From Dryomyza anilis (Eukaryota; Arthropoda; Insecta; Diptera; Dryomyzidae): a DNA stretch of 64,000 nucleotides. Under the pieces are notes generated by a model. That model was not told the DNA's origin and did no database searches. It worked only from the letters and a program-made list of their open reading frames with translations. This document shows, piece after piece, positions 1 through 11,700 of this stretch. A program made the translations under genes and the position numbers. Within the stretch, counting starts at the first letter, position 1. Every line of letters starts with the position of its first letter. The stretch covers positions 41,716,744 through 41,780,743 of the forward strand of contig OX638132.1 of the NCBI GenBank assembly GCA_951804985.1, read 5' to 3'.

Positions 1-300
1 CGTTAAGCTCTTTGCGCAACATCGCAGAATCATTTTTTTTTTACTTTTAATGGCTTATTTTTAGTTTTAGAGGTCCCAGATTCAGAAAGTCGAAGCGGAG
101 CGAAACATTTTAACATTTTTGAATTTTGAATCAGTCTAATATACATATTATTGAAAAAACATAAATTAGTCTAGTTACCGATGTAATGGACGGATCTAGG
201 ATTGACAGAACTAATTACAGATTTGTAATCGTGAGAAAATTACCTTTCATTTGAATTTCGCTTCGGCAGATAAAGTGAACTTTTCCCATGATTTTTTACG
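1..300 (-). repeat. Partial copy of TIR element family Y, cut by the window edge
   Basis: The stretch 165-250, read in reverse complement, matches 37970-38045 (a block with ATGAAAGGTA, then CACGATT, then TCTGTCAATCCTAG). The terminal motif CGCTTCGGC, A/G-rich linker, TAAAGTGAACTT at 262-290 matches 38283-38310 and resembles the outer ends at 22711 and 30409. It is therefore a third copy of the family, with one end lost beyond the window. No coding frame is visible. The family is named here only by its ends; its superfamily is not known. Confidence 0.5.
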
Positions 301-344
301 TTATTTCTATTTATACAAAAATGTTGTTAGTTTTACGATGTCAT

Positions 345-638
345 ATAATATAATAATAATAATAGTTTGGCACTACAGTCCTATAAGAACTTAGGCCGAG
401 CTCTCTCACCATTTTGAGCTGTGGGTGTTATATTTGTACTCAAAGTGGTGGGACCTACAGTTTATTGCCGAATCCGAACGGCGGGTGAGAGCTTTTTCAT
501 AGCCAATGTTTTACTCTCGTAGGTTTGCCATTTACTGCCGAGAGGTAGCGCGGTATAGAAAAATGTTTCTATGAAAAGATGTTGTTAGCCCCAGTCCATG
601 CTTGAACCGGGGACCTTTCGACTCGCAGTCCAACGCAC
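345..638 (-). mobile_element. tRNA-derived SINE, copy A (5' truncated)
   Basis: This is the reverse complement of the element at 15331-15645, with the same tRNA-like head (box B motif GGTTCAAGC on the minus strand), the same body and an (ATA)n tail at 345-362. The match stops near 638 inside the tRNA-like head, so the first roughly 20 bases, including box A, are missing. No clear target duplication is seen. A SINE depends on a LINE for movement; this copy lacks part of its RNA polymerase III promoter and is probably dead. Confidence 0.85.
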
Positions 639-654
639 GAAAATTCAGTCTACG

Positions 655-905
655 GAAAACTGTTCTACGAGTTCGTATCGCTGGATTGTGTACAAAATAA
701 AAACACACTAATATTTGGTTTTAACTAGTATTATTTAACTTTATTTAAATAACTTAAAGAATAATCAACTGCTGAATTTATACAATATAGCTTAACAATG
801 TGTATTCACGAGACGCACTAGTTCACAATCAAATCACAACTGAAGTGCTGTACCTTATATACTGTGTCATTTCGACACGTTTCGACTTGTTTCGAGAACC
901 TTCTA
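655..905 (-). repeat. Possible LTR fragment on the minus strand
   Basis: Read on the minus strand there is a TATA-like motif (CAGTATATAAGG) near 866, followed by about 120 bases and an AATAAA-like polyadenylation signal near 745. This order resembles the U3/R part of an LTR. No partner copy is present in the window, so this rests on layout alone. Confidence 0.25.
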
Positions 906-1084
906 CTCGTTTCGTGAATGACGCATGCTATTGGAATCTCATTCGCACTCAGTACGCTGAATGATCTTCCGTCTCTTTCTAACACATTGGTTAGTGCGCT
1001 GAATTGTCTTGCGTCTCACTTATTATTGTTGAATGCTTGCACTATGGGGCAAATTACATCTTTTCGTAACAATATCTTAGTTCG

Positions 1085-1562
1085 CAAAATCCGGAGAATT
1101 GTGTTTTATGCAAAAACAAAAGATGTGAATTTCGCGTACAAAGGCAATTAATAGTGATAACCGAATAAGTTATGGCTGCAAAATAATACTCCAATTATAG
1201 GAGTCACTTTTGTTTTGGTTAATATGCAAACATATAAGTTTTTCTCACGATCAACCCAATACGAATTGATTATTTCTCAATATGATGACACTCCGATCTG
1301 TAAATATTGGTACGATCGAGGTGATGTGTAGAGATTAAAAATATATTTTAAGTTAGATATGATTTTAACTGCCTTAGAGTGCAGACGTGTTTCTTTTATA
1401 AGTAACACTTTCATTAAATAAAATTATGTCTTAGAAGAAAAGACTTGTATTAATTATTTCATGATAGTAACAATGGAACTTCAACGTTGGACATTCTCTG
1501 GTAGGACATCATGGTTAATTATAAATGGAACGTTGCATTTGGCCTCACGCCTAAGCAACATT
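1085..1562 (+). repeat. 3' part of a decayed LTR
   Basis: The stretch ends with AACA immediately before a primer-binding-site-like motif, as the 3' end of a 5' LTR should. An AATAAA lies near 1418. Part of it (1088-1245) resembles 19248-19370, so the sequence is repetitive. The 5' limit of the LTR is not resolved, and no 3' LTR partner occurs in the window. Confidence 0.4.
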
Positions 1563-1584
1563 TGGCGCAGCCGGTTTTCGAACC
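1563..1584 (+). other. tRNA primer-binding-site-like sequence
   Basis: Twenty-two bases start TGGCGCAGCC and end TTCGAACC. Their reverse complement ends GCGCCA and carries a GGTTCGA T-loop motif, as the 3' end of a tRNA with CCA does. It lies directly after the LTR-like stretch and about 1.4 kb upstream of a gag remnant, which is the order expected of an LTR retrotransposon. Confidence 0.5.
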
Positions 1585-2944
1585 AAACATCAAATCCCAG
1601 GGGACAGGAAGAACTGGATGGAGATTAGAAGTATATGAAATAAATATATTGGACGAGGGAAAATATTTTTTTTAGGAGTGAGTATTGTGAAAAACAGTGA
1701 AAGAAAATGTGCGAATAAAAAAAATAATTTTTGTGAATTTGTGATATAAAACAAAAGAAACATTTGAGAATTTTGAAATCATGAAATTAGACATTTGAAA
1801 AACAGGAAATTGAACATTTTAAATAAATGATAAAATTTTAAACATTTCATAAAATTGTGAAATTAAATTAACTTTAAATAAAACTGTGAAATTAAAATGT
1901 TGAATAATTTAAGAATTTTGATACAGCAATGTTTTTATAGCGTTGTGAAATTAATTAAATAACAAAATTGGAGAATTTTAACAAAATTAAATTACATAAA
2001 AAAAAATCAGTGTTCAGTTATAAAATGATGAGATGTTTTTAGAAAAAAAATAAAAATTAAAAAAAAAATTATAAATCAAAATGAGCTAAATAAAATAGTA
2101 TAGTAAAATAGTAAAATAGTAATAGAAAAATTAAATCAACTAGTAAGCAATCTACTGTTTAAACAAAAGATATACATAGCTTTGTCGAAAATAAAATATT
2201 GTATGTCCAAGGAGTATTAAGGAAGGTGAGGAAAATTTGGAGAAGCTAAAAATTTGAGCGTAATTCTGTACACATATTTCAAATTTTGAAATATTTTCTG
2301 TATACAAAAGTCAATGCGATATTTGTTTTTATTTAAGTTTTCTGTATATTAGAGTCAATTTATTTGTTTTTGTTTACATTTGAAATGCTTTTTTCTGATT
2401 TGCTTTTATTAAATAATTTAAATGACATAAGGTTTGTCTACAAACTATATTTTGGTTATATTTTTTAATAGAGACAACGAGGACAATAAGGCACACTCAG
2501 ACCCGTCGCACAAGTGTGCAAGGGTTCATAATTAGTAAATCTTTGACAAGCTCGCCCAAACTCTACTTGGCGATTAAAATGATTTTTTCATCGATATTTG
2601 TAACTACTTCGGATAGGTTTAATTTTAAAAATACCCCTACTTCAAAAGCTGAAGCAGTAGATGTCGTGGCAGTTGGGGGCATAAAAGTGGGCATAAATGG
2701 GAGTTCCGGAACAGGTGACACCTCAACGATCATGTGGGTGTTTTTGAGATGCAACTTTACTGGTGCGGTAGATTTAACATTAATATATTTGAGACACGCG
2801 ACAATGAGGACAACATTTTGGTACACCAGACGGATATAAATGCGAACTATTTTTCCGGGGGTTCAATAAATTCGCGATGATAGTGTGCACCCCATATTTC
2901 TTCATCTGGAGATTGCGGGAAACGTGAAATTTTCGTTTACCGCG
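1585..2944 (+). other. AT-rich leader of the decayed LTR retrotransposon
   Basis: No recognisable domain is visible. From 1640 to 2470 the sequence is A-rich on the plus strand. At 2480-2830 a short motif (GAC AAY GAG GAC AA) occurs twice, and both strands are open for about 90-107 codons. Neither translation is recognisable. Position between the primer-binding-like site and the gag remnant suggests leader or a degraded early gag region. Confidence 0.3.
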
Positions 2945-4265
2945 TACATTACGTTGTTCCTTACTTTTCTGGAGCAGAATCTCAATTACTAGATACTGAA
3001 TTATATAAATTTATTGAAGGCTGTGAAACAGCAAAGCTTAAAATTGAAGAATCAGATGATGAGGAATTTATTAAATGTGTTAGGTTACATTTGCAGGGTG
3101 ATGCATATAAATTGGTGAGGATAAAAATAGAAGAATTATACGAGTTGCTAAAAAATACATACTTAAATAATATTTCTTTAGATTCAGTACTAGAAAAGAT
3201 TAAAAAAATGTCAAAATAGTAAAAAGAGTTTGAGAGCGTTTGGAAGACGATTAGGCGAGTTGCAATACATGGCATTAGAAATTGCAAGTAAAAAATATCA
3301 TAAAAAGATAGGTAATGATGACGTATTCAGATTGGAATTACAGAAGTCAGTATTGATCTCTTTTAAAGTGTGAAGGATGGATCCAACAATAAAAGTTGTA
3401 TTGTTAAGTAGTAAGTCAGACACATTAGATGCATTATTGGAAGAAGCATTAAATGTTGAAGCTATTATGCAACAAGACCAAAGTTAAATGAGTACGAATA
3501 TAATTTTGAGGCAGAAACTAATTCAGAAATAATTAAGCAAAGAGAAAATCCAGAAAATAATGATAAATTAACCTATGTAAGGAATGTTCCGACATGTTCA
3601 TTCTGTATGAAATTAGGACATACTAGGGACGATTGTATTAGTAGGAAAAAATCAGCCTTTCTGCTACGAATGTGGAACTTATGGCCATGAAGCTAATTGG
3701 AAATGTGCCAATATTAACATGAAAGATTGTAAAACACAGTAAGGTAATAGGAATAGTAAAAATAATAATAACATAGAAAATAAAACAAGTAATATGAAAT
3801 GCTTATGGTGTGATAGAAAAGGGCATAAAATAGATAAGTGTTATGCGAAAAAAAAATTTGAATCAGTCACAAATAATAATCATAATCAGGGAAACTAAGA
3901 GGGACTCAGTCTAGGACAATAAACAGGGGACCCCAAAAGAAAGTAATATAGGGCCAAATGAGTTAGGAATTGTAGATCAGACGTCGAAAGAGACTATGTT
4001 CAAATTTACTACCCCATTAAACTATCAAGAACTGATGGAAGTAAACAATGAATTAAAATATGAATTAAATGCAAAAGAAAATTGCATAATACACAATTGC
4101 AATGGAGATTGTTCGAATTTATCTACTATATAAGTGATATCTTCATTGAAGTACCTTGCGGGGCAGCTAAAAATGGAAGACTTATTTTATTAGTAGACTC
4201 AGGAGCAGATGCCAGTTTAGTAAAACAACGCAACATAGAAGACATCAAATTTTAAAAGAAAAGAA
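2945..4265 (+). pseudogene. Decayed gag-protease of an LTR retrotransposon
   Basis: Gag encodes the particle protein of an LTR retrotransposon, and the protease cuts the polyprotein. Across several frames one can read a capsid-like segment beginning PYFSGAESQLLD (from about 2960) that runs to a stop near 3217, then three zinc-knuckle motifs: CSFCMKLGHTRDDC (about 3598), a C-x2-C-x4-H-type knuckle near 3662, and CLWCDRKGHKIDKC (about 3800). An aspartic protease motif LLVDSGADASLV follows near 4190. Multiple frameshifts and stops separate these parts. The element is cut short near 4290, where an RTE-like sequence begins; RT, RNase H and integrase are missing. Three knuckles and DSGA suggest a Ty3/gypsy-type element, but the lineage is not certain. 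Confidence 0.75.
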
Positions 4266-4289
4266 AATCAAGACGAAAGATGAAAACAA

Positions 4290-5346
4290 TGTTTGTTGAA
4301 ACATATGATTTTAACACCCACCACCTTTTAGTCGACTACAAAGCTGCCTTCGACAGTCCGATAACGAGTTGCCTATACGCCATGTCTGAGTTCGGTATAC
4401 CTGCGAAACTTATAAAGCTTTGCAGGATGACCCTGAGCAACACACGTTGCTCAGTGAGAATTAGGAACAACCTCTCCGATACGTTTAATACCGAAAGAGG
4501 TTTAAAACAAGGTGATTCCCTATCGTGTGACTTCTTCAACCTAATAATGGAGAAGATTGTAAGATGTGCACAACTCCATCACAATGGCACTATCTTCAAC
4601 AAGAGTTCCATGCTGCTCGGGTACGCTGATGATATCAACATCATTGGGCAGAGCGTACGAGGAGTCCGTGCAGCATTCTCCAGTTTAGAGAGGGAATCGC
4701 GTCGAATGGATCTTACGGTGAACGAGGATAAGACGAAGTACCTGGTGTCAACAAAAAAAGAGTCCCGGCGTCTTGGACAATACGTCACTATTAACAAACA
4801 CAACTTCGAAGTTGTGAAGGACTTCGTTTATTTAGGTACCAGTATCAACAAGTCAGGATATTAGCCGAAGAATATCTCTTGCCAACAGGTATTACTTTGG
4901 GCTCAGTAGACAATTAAGGAGCAGAGCCCTCTCTCGACGGACAAAAATTATGCTATATAAGTCGCTCCTCATGCCAGTCCTCCTCTATGGCCCTGAAGCA
5001 ATGAGGCTTGCCAACGCCAATGAGCTTTAGGAGCGTTCGAGAGAAAGATTCTTCTGAAAATCTATGGTCTGATATGCGTTGAAAACGAGTACAGAATCAG
5101 ATGGAACGAAGAACTGTATGAACTCTACGCCGACATTGACATAGTCATGCGCATTATGCCTTCGCTTAGGCATGTCGAGCGTATGGATGAAAGCGCTCCA
5201 GCAAAAAACGTGTTCAATTCTTTACCCAGAGGTGGTCAACGAAGGAGAAGGCGCCCAATCTCCGGTGGAGCGACCAAGTGCGACTGGAAAAATATAATTG
5301 CTGCGGCCAAAAACCATCATGGGTTGTAATGACAAATAAAAAAGTA
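4290..5346 (+). pseudogene. RTE-type LINE reverse transcriptase, 5' truncated
   Basis: The enzyme copies element RNA into DNA at a nicked target. The frame 4280-4864 reads HHLLVDYKAAFDS, GLKQGDSLSCDFFN and the catalytic box YADD (about 4622), then VNEDKTKYLVS and FVYLGTSI. After a frameshift at 4860 the thumb continues (SRALSRRTK, LYKSLLMPVLLYG), and the C-terminal APAKNVFNSLPRGGQRRRRRP plus HHGL stop ends at 5329. The endonuclease and the RT N-terminus are absent, as is usual for a 5'-truncated LINE. About 64 bases near 5276 are missing compared with the related fragment at 17515-17715. Element X is inserted at its 3' end, and the 3' tail appears to resume after 7802. Confidence 0.85.
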
Positions 5347-5350
5347 AGTA

Positions 5351-7800
5351 CACTAAGAAAACAAGATGGTTTTGAAAATCTTGCTGCAATTGTCAATTTA
5401 AATTTAAGCCTTCTAGCAAATATTTAAACATTAAACATAAGTTTAAACAAATTTGCAGCTAAATTATGACACAGATGAGGCATTCTTTTTCAAATCGAAC
5501 ACGAAATATTTTTGATACTTTGGATTTGCTTCAATTTTTTTTTTTATGAATTGATTATTGAAAATAAGCCCACCCATATTTTTTTTTACCTTTTTGTCAA
5601 TAGGTTTGTAAATACAGGGTGTTTAAAAAATGAAAAAATGACGCATGGACCTTTTTTAAAAGTTATATAACTTTGCATCTGTGCATCGTATCGCGTCAAG
5701 TTTGGTCTCATTTTGAATATACAAATTTAATATATTTTTAATTATCATGTAAATATTATAAGCAATTAAAATGTTTAAGGACATTTTACTTAACGAGAGG
5801 TATTTTTAATTTTTTTTAAATTAAGTCATTTGTGCACATTTATATGAAAACCATTTTTTGTTCAAACGACTGTGCGCATAAGCTGCTTTGTTATGTGTTT
5901 TGGCTATAGCATCGTTTTGATTTATCAGTATAATTACCTAACACCTTGATCAGCTTATTGCCTTCCCAATGTAGTCGGTTCTTCCAACTGTTAAGTCGGT
6001 TCTTACAACCAAAACTAAAAAAAATGTAACATCATACCAAAAAAGATTTAATTTAATTTTTAATCGTAAAAGATCATTAAACAGGTAAATAAATAAAAAT
6101 AAATAAAAAAGTTATCATATAATTGGTATATTATTAAACATAATTATAGTAAATGTTGGTGTAATTGTGCGATCATTGAACCAGGCAACTTGTATACTCG
6201 AATTTAAATTTAATCTTTAATCTTTAAATTTAAACTATAAAAATCAATAGTATAAGTGTGAAATAAAGCATTGACGTGTCGAAAATCCTTTTTATAGTGT
6301 GTAATACTACGAAAAACCTAAGTACAAAAAACATCAATTTATTAATTTTTAATCTTTTAAAATATGATCCCATTTGTTTTAATTTTTAAATCTAAAAAAT
6401 ATGGGAATTAATATTCGCGAATTTAATGGACACAGAGCTCAAACTATTCGGTCAAAGCCTAAAAAAGATATTGAAAACAATAATGTTTAATAGAAAAAAA
6501 AACAAAAATTATTTTTAATAAAATATTAATAAACCATCTAATATCTTCTAGTTTATAGTGGAAATATGTCCATGGCAGTAATAAATGCATTTTTTAAAGG
6601 TTGTATTAATACACACAAAAAAACTATTTTTTTTTAGTTTTAACCGACTTAGTGGTGTAGAGAACCGAATAAACAGGGTGGGCAATGAGTTGGTTGTGAC
6701 AACATACATATTTTCTATGGCTTATATAAATTTTTACTGACAAATCAAAACGATGCTATAGCCAAAACACATAAAAAAGCAGCATATACGCACAGTCGTT
6801 TGAACAAAAAATTGTTTTCATATAAATGTGCACAAATGACCACCCAACAAAAGAATGTTCTTTATACAGAATTTAACGTGGATAATTATAGTCTTAATTA
6901 AAAAAAAAAATAAAAATACCTCTCATTTAGTAAAATGTCTTTAAAATTTTAATTGCATATAAAAGTTACATGATAATTAAAAATATATTAAATTTGTACA
7001 GGGCAATAAAGAAAATTCTATTACCTTCAAAAAGAGACCAAACTTGACGCTATACGATGCACAGATGCAAAGTTATATAATTTTTAAAAAACGTCCATGC
7101 GTCATATTTTAATTTTTTAAACACCCTGTATTTTCAGATAGTTACAAGATGTTTGCCAAAACACTAATGAATATTGTGATATTTACAATAGACTCACAGC
7201 AAACATCCTAAGTTCTTGGACATTTGCAACAAAGCTGTTGGCTTATGTTGACATTTGACTACAATAAAAAATTAAAATGGCGTAATTTTTTTCTTACGTT
7301 CGATTTATCCACAAGAATTAAGTAAATCCAATGGTGTAAAAAAAGTGTCAACTCAAATATTATACTTTAATAGTAAAACGTGATGGAAAATTATTTCTTT
7401 TTTTAGAGTTTACTTCGATGACAGCAGCGCCAAGCCGACTTGATTCTTCCGCGAAAAAGCCTCAAGTCGTTCTACAATTTTACTTTCGAAGGATTTATAA
7501 AGACGATGGTGATGTATATCAAGGATACTGTTTTAAATGTAGGATAAATAAATATGCATTTGATTCCTTTTTTTTCAATTCCATAAAATTTACTCTGCGA
7601 ATTCTAATGGAGTATCTTTTCCAAATATTCATCACCTATCTTCATATTTGTAAGATGTTTAATTGATGGTTGCTAGCAATATTTATCGTATTTGTCGGAT
7701 GTTTGAGAGATGGTTATCTGAAAGACGATCTAAATAATTTGTAAATAATTTGAAATTTAGGGATGTGATATTTCTGGTAATCATCTTTGTTTTCTTAGTG
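5351..7800 (+). mobile_element. TIR DNA element X, copy 1, with a nested mariner-like insert
   Basis: The ends are inverted: CACTAAGAAAACAAGATG at 5351 and the reverse complement form CATCTTTGTTTTCTTAGTG ending at 7800. TA dinucleotides flank both sides (5349-5350, 7801-7802). A second copy lies inverted at 30768-31918. Removing the nested element 5615-7128 leaves about 940 bases that align along their length with copy 2. The flanking sequence joins into the 3' tail of the RTE LINE when X and one TA are removed (compare 17727-17745). An open frame of 82 codons at 7418 has no recognisable domain. It is probably non-autonomous. Confidence 0.7.
5615..7128. mobile_element. Mariner-like element with very long terminal inverted repeats
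   Basis: The termini are CAGGGTGTTTAAAAAAT and its reverse complement, each flanked by TA (5613-5614, 7129-7130), the target preference of Tc1/mariner transposons. The inverted arms are unusually long: 5615 to about 6030 pairs with about 6630 to 7128, sharing blocks such as the TTGTTCAAACGACTGTGCG region (5858 and 6793). No transposase frame is visible in the centre. It interrupts element X. Confidence 0.8.
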
Positions 7801-7802
7801 TA

Positions 7803-8414
7803 TAAGTTTTTGAAGAACCAACACATTTAGTTAGCAAAACTTTTTAAATAATTGAAATCGGTTCATATAGGTTATTATACCATAAAAAAATCAAATTTGT
7901 ATACATTTTTAATTTCTTTTAAATCGTAAAAAAAAATCTTAAATAATTTACACATTTTTACAGTTCTTGAAAGTACATTTAATTACCTATTCAAAATTTA
8001 ACAAGAAAAAAAAGTTATTATCGACGTCTATAAATAAAAAAAAAGTAATTTTTGAGATTTAAATCGCTTGGATTTGGTTAAGTTACAATTCCAAATAATG
8101 AAGGAAAAATACATTTTTTATATTTTAACATACTCTAATTAGATTCCGAATTTTTATTTTGATCTTTATTAGAAATTTCTTAACAATTTACTCTACATTT
8201 GGGTAAGCAACAAATTCTGCAGCATTTTGCTCATTTATAGTACCTTTTAATCAGGAGTTGCTATTTTCACACTGCGGGAAAGCGTGAACCCTGGACAGCA
8301 CTCATGAGTCATGAGTAGTGAAATTTGTACTCTCCGCTGATTATGCATTTATGATTAGAGAGTAAGTCGGATTTTGTATCTTATTCGTCCAATAGACCAA
8401 GTTTTTAGATCAAT
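7803..8414. other. No gene seen
   Basis: AT-rich sequence. The first bases probably continue the 3' tail of the RTE LINE displaced by element X. Nothing else is recognised. Confidence 0.5.
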
Positions 8415-9600
8415 GAAGTTGTAACTTCTAAACTTGAACATGTCCTTCAAAAGGACCCTTTCAAAAGGACCCTTTTTAAAATTCTAGAAAAAATTACATA
8501 TTTTGGTTGATTTAATATAAATGATCATGCCAAATCATAACCCTTAAATGCCCACTGGTTCCGCCAGGAACCAACGGATGAAAATCAAAACTTTTTTCAA
8601 TGAATTATTTAATCTTCCCGCTCCGACTTTTAAAAGGTTTATTGATCCAGGCGCCACCGTTTGCGCCGATTCCCGTTTGAAACAAACTTAATTTGCCGGC
8701 TGTAAGTCAAGTAAGGGCCTCAAAAAAATAAACTTTTGTTTATTGTTTATTGTGGTGAATTTGTGGAAATCGATGCTGAACAAATAATGTCGTGATCGCT
8801 GGAGTATGTAGAAGCTATTCTGAGAGATAAATTTATTTTAGTGGATTTTATTCGAATTTTTGGTTTGTTCTTTGCGGAACCTTCAGCATATGTGAAATTC
8901 TATAGAAGTTTTTTTTATATTTTTTAAAGTTTGTTTTTTACAAACAACAGAATTCCTGAATTTCGAACAGAATAAGTGCTTGGAAATTAATGGTGTGAAT
9001 ATTACATAAACAATTGCCGGAGGAATCCATAAAAAAAGAACAAACCACAAAACAAACCACAAATCTTTTTACATTTTCCACGATTTTTCATAATAAAATT
9101 CTTGCCTTTTGCTTTAAAAATTCTTAAGTACAAAATGCACTTTTTCAATTTTGAAGTCCGGGTGCCCAGTGGTTCCGCAAGGAACCAACGACGTATTTTT
9201 GATCTAGTTAAAGTAAGTAACACCTATGAGCAAAGTCGCAGAACAAACGTTGTCCAGAATTGCGAATTCTATAACAAACAAACATCAAAAAAGGTCTGGT
9301 ATTCTGGTAAAAGATGGTATTTATATGGCATCATATTTTAAATATTAATTTTCTATATTTTTACATATTTTTTGTATTGAAAAAAATATATTTTTTTCCA
9401 CAGTAAAATTTTCAATAATTTTTTAATGTATTTGCAACTCTGATTTCTAAAATGGCCTCATTTTCATCAAATTGTCTCTAATTTAGGAGATATGTACCAT
9501 TATTCGAAAAATGTAAATATTATATCCCAAAATCAATATCTCAAAAAAAAAGATTCAATGTCATAAAATTATCAATATCATTTTAGAAATCAGAATTATT
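8415..9600 (+). repeat. Relic of the giant-palindrome element, interrupted
   Basis: The segment 8415-8537 resembles 20140-20265 (shared AAGTTGTAACTT, then repeated AAAGGACCCTTTTT), and 9395-9595 resembles 20275-20450 (shared TTTGAGATAT-like and ATATCCCAAAATCA motifs). The two parts are contiguous in the intact element at 19858-20954, so about 0.85 kb was inserted between them. No coding content is visible. Confidence 0.55.
8538..9390. repeat. Insertion carrying a direct repeat with a GGTTCC hairpin
   Basis: A 27-base motif occurs at 8550-8576 and again at 9164-9190 in the same orientation with two differences. Each contains the small hairpin GGTTCC-N4-GGAACC. TTAA lies just upstream of the first copy (8544-8547), which would suit a piggyBac-like end, but no matching second end or transposase was found. 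The identity is open. Confidence 0.3.
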
Positions 9601-9626
9601 ATATATTATATATTCATATATATTAT

Positions 9627-10458
9627 ATCGTCACTGTCATGCCAAAGGGGCGAATGTGCATTTTTAAAAATGTTGGGAAATCAAATTTTAAAGTTTGAAG
9701 TGCTTTAAAAATTAGAAAATTTTAGTTTTTTTTCAATTTTTTTTGTTATTTTGGTTTATTCATGAATTATTATAACGTATATAAAATATCTTTGGATTCG
9801 GACAATTTACTGAATTATAAATACGAATTTTGTGAGGCTATATCCTGACCAAAACGCAAATATTTTTGTTTTTTATGCTATAACTTTTTATTAGCTCAAA
9901 ATAAAATAGTGATGTAAAGGAATTAATTGTTTGTTTTTAAAGCACCTATCTATTGGCATCATTATTTAAAAATATTTTGCAAAACATTAATTTGCCATTT
10001 GTTATTTGAAGGAACATTTTTTTTGGCAAATTTAAATAATGATGCCAATCGATAGGTGCTTTAAAAACAGACAACTAATACCTTTAAACTACTATTTCAT
10101 CTTGCACGAATAAAAAGCTACGGCAAAAAAACGAAGAAATTGGAAAAATTGAAAATCGTGTCATGCCAAAAGGGCGAATCTTTCCTTTTTCGCCATAACT
10201 ATTTATTGGTACGAGATAAAATAGTAGTGTGGAGGCATTTATTGTTTGTTTTAAAAGGACCTATCGATCTGCATCATTACTTAAAAATATCGATAGGTGC
10301 TTTAAATAGGTGCTTTTGACTTTTGTGGCTAGATATATCCAACAAAACGACACGTGATTTTAGCACAGTATACTTGAGGAAAAACTACATTCAAAAATAT
10401 AAAAAAACGCAAATGTCAAAAATTGCACATTCGCCCCTTTGGCATGATAGTGACGATA
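9627..10458. mobile_element. MITE with GTCATGCCAAAGGGGCGAAT ends
   Basis: An inverted repeat of about 32 bases bounds the element: CACTGTCATGCCAAAGGGG at 9632 and the reverse complement of nearly the same sequence ending near 10458. A third, forward-oriented copy of the terminal motif lies at 10158. A second inverted pair inside (about 9935-9975 and 10025-10075, with AAAGCACCTATC) suggests one element inserted in, or duplicated within, another. No transposase is visible. Confidence 0.7.
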
Positions 10459-10480
10459 TGTATTATATGTTATATATTCA

Positions 10481-10516
10481 TACACCCAGAAAAAAATTCG
10501 CTCAAATACCATTAAT
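10481..10516 (+). repeat. End fragment of the TA-flanked CACCCAG MITE
   Basis: TACACCCAGAAAAAAATTC followed by GCTCAAATACCATTAA matches the left end of the MITE at 25998 (reverse of the 57501 end). Only one end remains. It lies just before the start of the plus-strand LINE. Confidence 0.55.
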
Positions 10517-10539
10517 CCCCCCAGACATAATGGGTTTAA

Positions 10540-11700
10540 AGATCTAGATCCCGACATTTTTCCAACAATTTCACGTAAAAACAATAAGCGCACACGATCG
10601 AACGCTTTTACAACGAATGATGAACAAGATTTAACACCCAATGACGACCACATAAATCGGTATCTAGTGATTTCTGCCATAGGAAACACAAATGATGAAC
10701 ATGTACGCACTTTATCGTCTTACAACGTTTTCCAAATCGAAAAAGGTCTCAAGTTTATCTCTCGTGAATATACCGATGTAATTGAACTTAAATCCGAAAC
10801 ATTCTTAAAAGCAACTTATGTAGATTCCGTCAAAGTTAAAATATCATCTCATAAAAATATCAACTCATCACAAGGAAGAATATTTTCCAAAAATAATGAG
10901 AACATTCCCGATAATGAATTGCTAACGTCTCTGAAAACCAGAAAGTTTTAGATGTACGCAAAATAATCAAAACCGTCGATAGAAAGCTCGTTGCAACTGG
11001 AGCAGCAATTATTACTTTTGATTTAATTCGCCGCCCTGAACACATCAAACTAGGCTGGCAGAGAGTACATGTTGGCAAATATATTCCAAATCCTATGAGA
11101 TGCGTAAATTGTCAAAAGTTGGGACACACAAAAAAATGGTGCCGCAATGTTGAGAATTGTCGAGAATGCGCTAACCCCTCACCATAAGATAGCTGCTCTA
11201 GGAAATTCTGAGTAAAGAAGAAACTCACACATCATATGATCCCTCCTGCAAAACATTTCTCAAACACAAGGCAATCAACAAAATTAAAATAGATCGGAGA
11301 TGTCGAACACGCGAGGCATGGACAATTTTCAATGACAATCCAACACTACATACAATAATACCGTTCACCAAAAACACAAACTCTCCTACTCTGGCACTAG
11401 TTTTAATAAACTCTAATCATGCAGAAATTTTGCAAAACAAGAACACAACTAAAAACACAAATACCAAACTAACTCAGAAAGAACAACAAATTTCAGAATC
11501 GCCAACCTTCTCTTCATTCAATACCAATACCATATTCTCTGCTAAAAACACAAATACCAAACTAACTCAAAAAGAACAACAAATTTCAGAATTGCCAAAT
11601 CTCTTCACTCAATACCTCAAACGATACAGAAAACACCAAGCACATAAAATCTACATCTTCCGTATGCTCAACAACAACAACTAAATCAAATAAATTACAG
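10540..11700 (+). pseudogene. LINE ORF1 (RNA-binding gag-like protein), frameshifted
   Basis: ORF1 proteins coat LINE RNA. From about 10540 the frame is open through ISRKNNKRTRSN and DDHINRYLVISAIG to 10951. A frameshift near 10935 moves into another frame reading VRKIIKTVDRKLVATG and ITFDLIRRPEH, then the zinc knuckle CVNCQKLGHTKKWC (about 11102) and the start of a second knuckle (CRECA). Further breaks follow near 11185. The 3' part (11430-11690) contains two similar blocks of about 70 bases encoding NTNTKLTQKEQQISE, a tandem duplication of low-complexity sequence. The true start is not certain. Confidence 0.75.

Noticed and set aside
2516..2839. Two overlapping frames of 107 and 87 codons on opposite strands
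   Set aside because: Neither has a recognisable domain. They may be decayed leader of the LTR retrotransposon, but this cannot be shown.
7418..7666. An 82-codon frame in element X
   Set aside because: The start reads plausibly, but it turns into AT-rich F/I/L sequence and is not kept open in copy 2.
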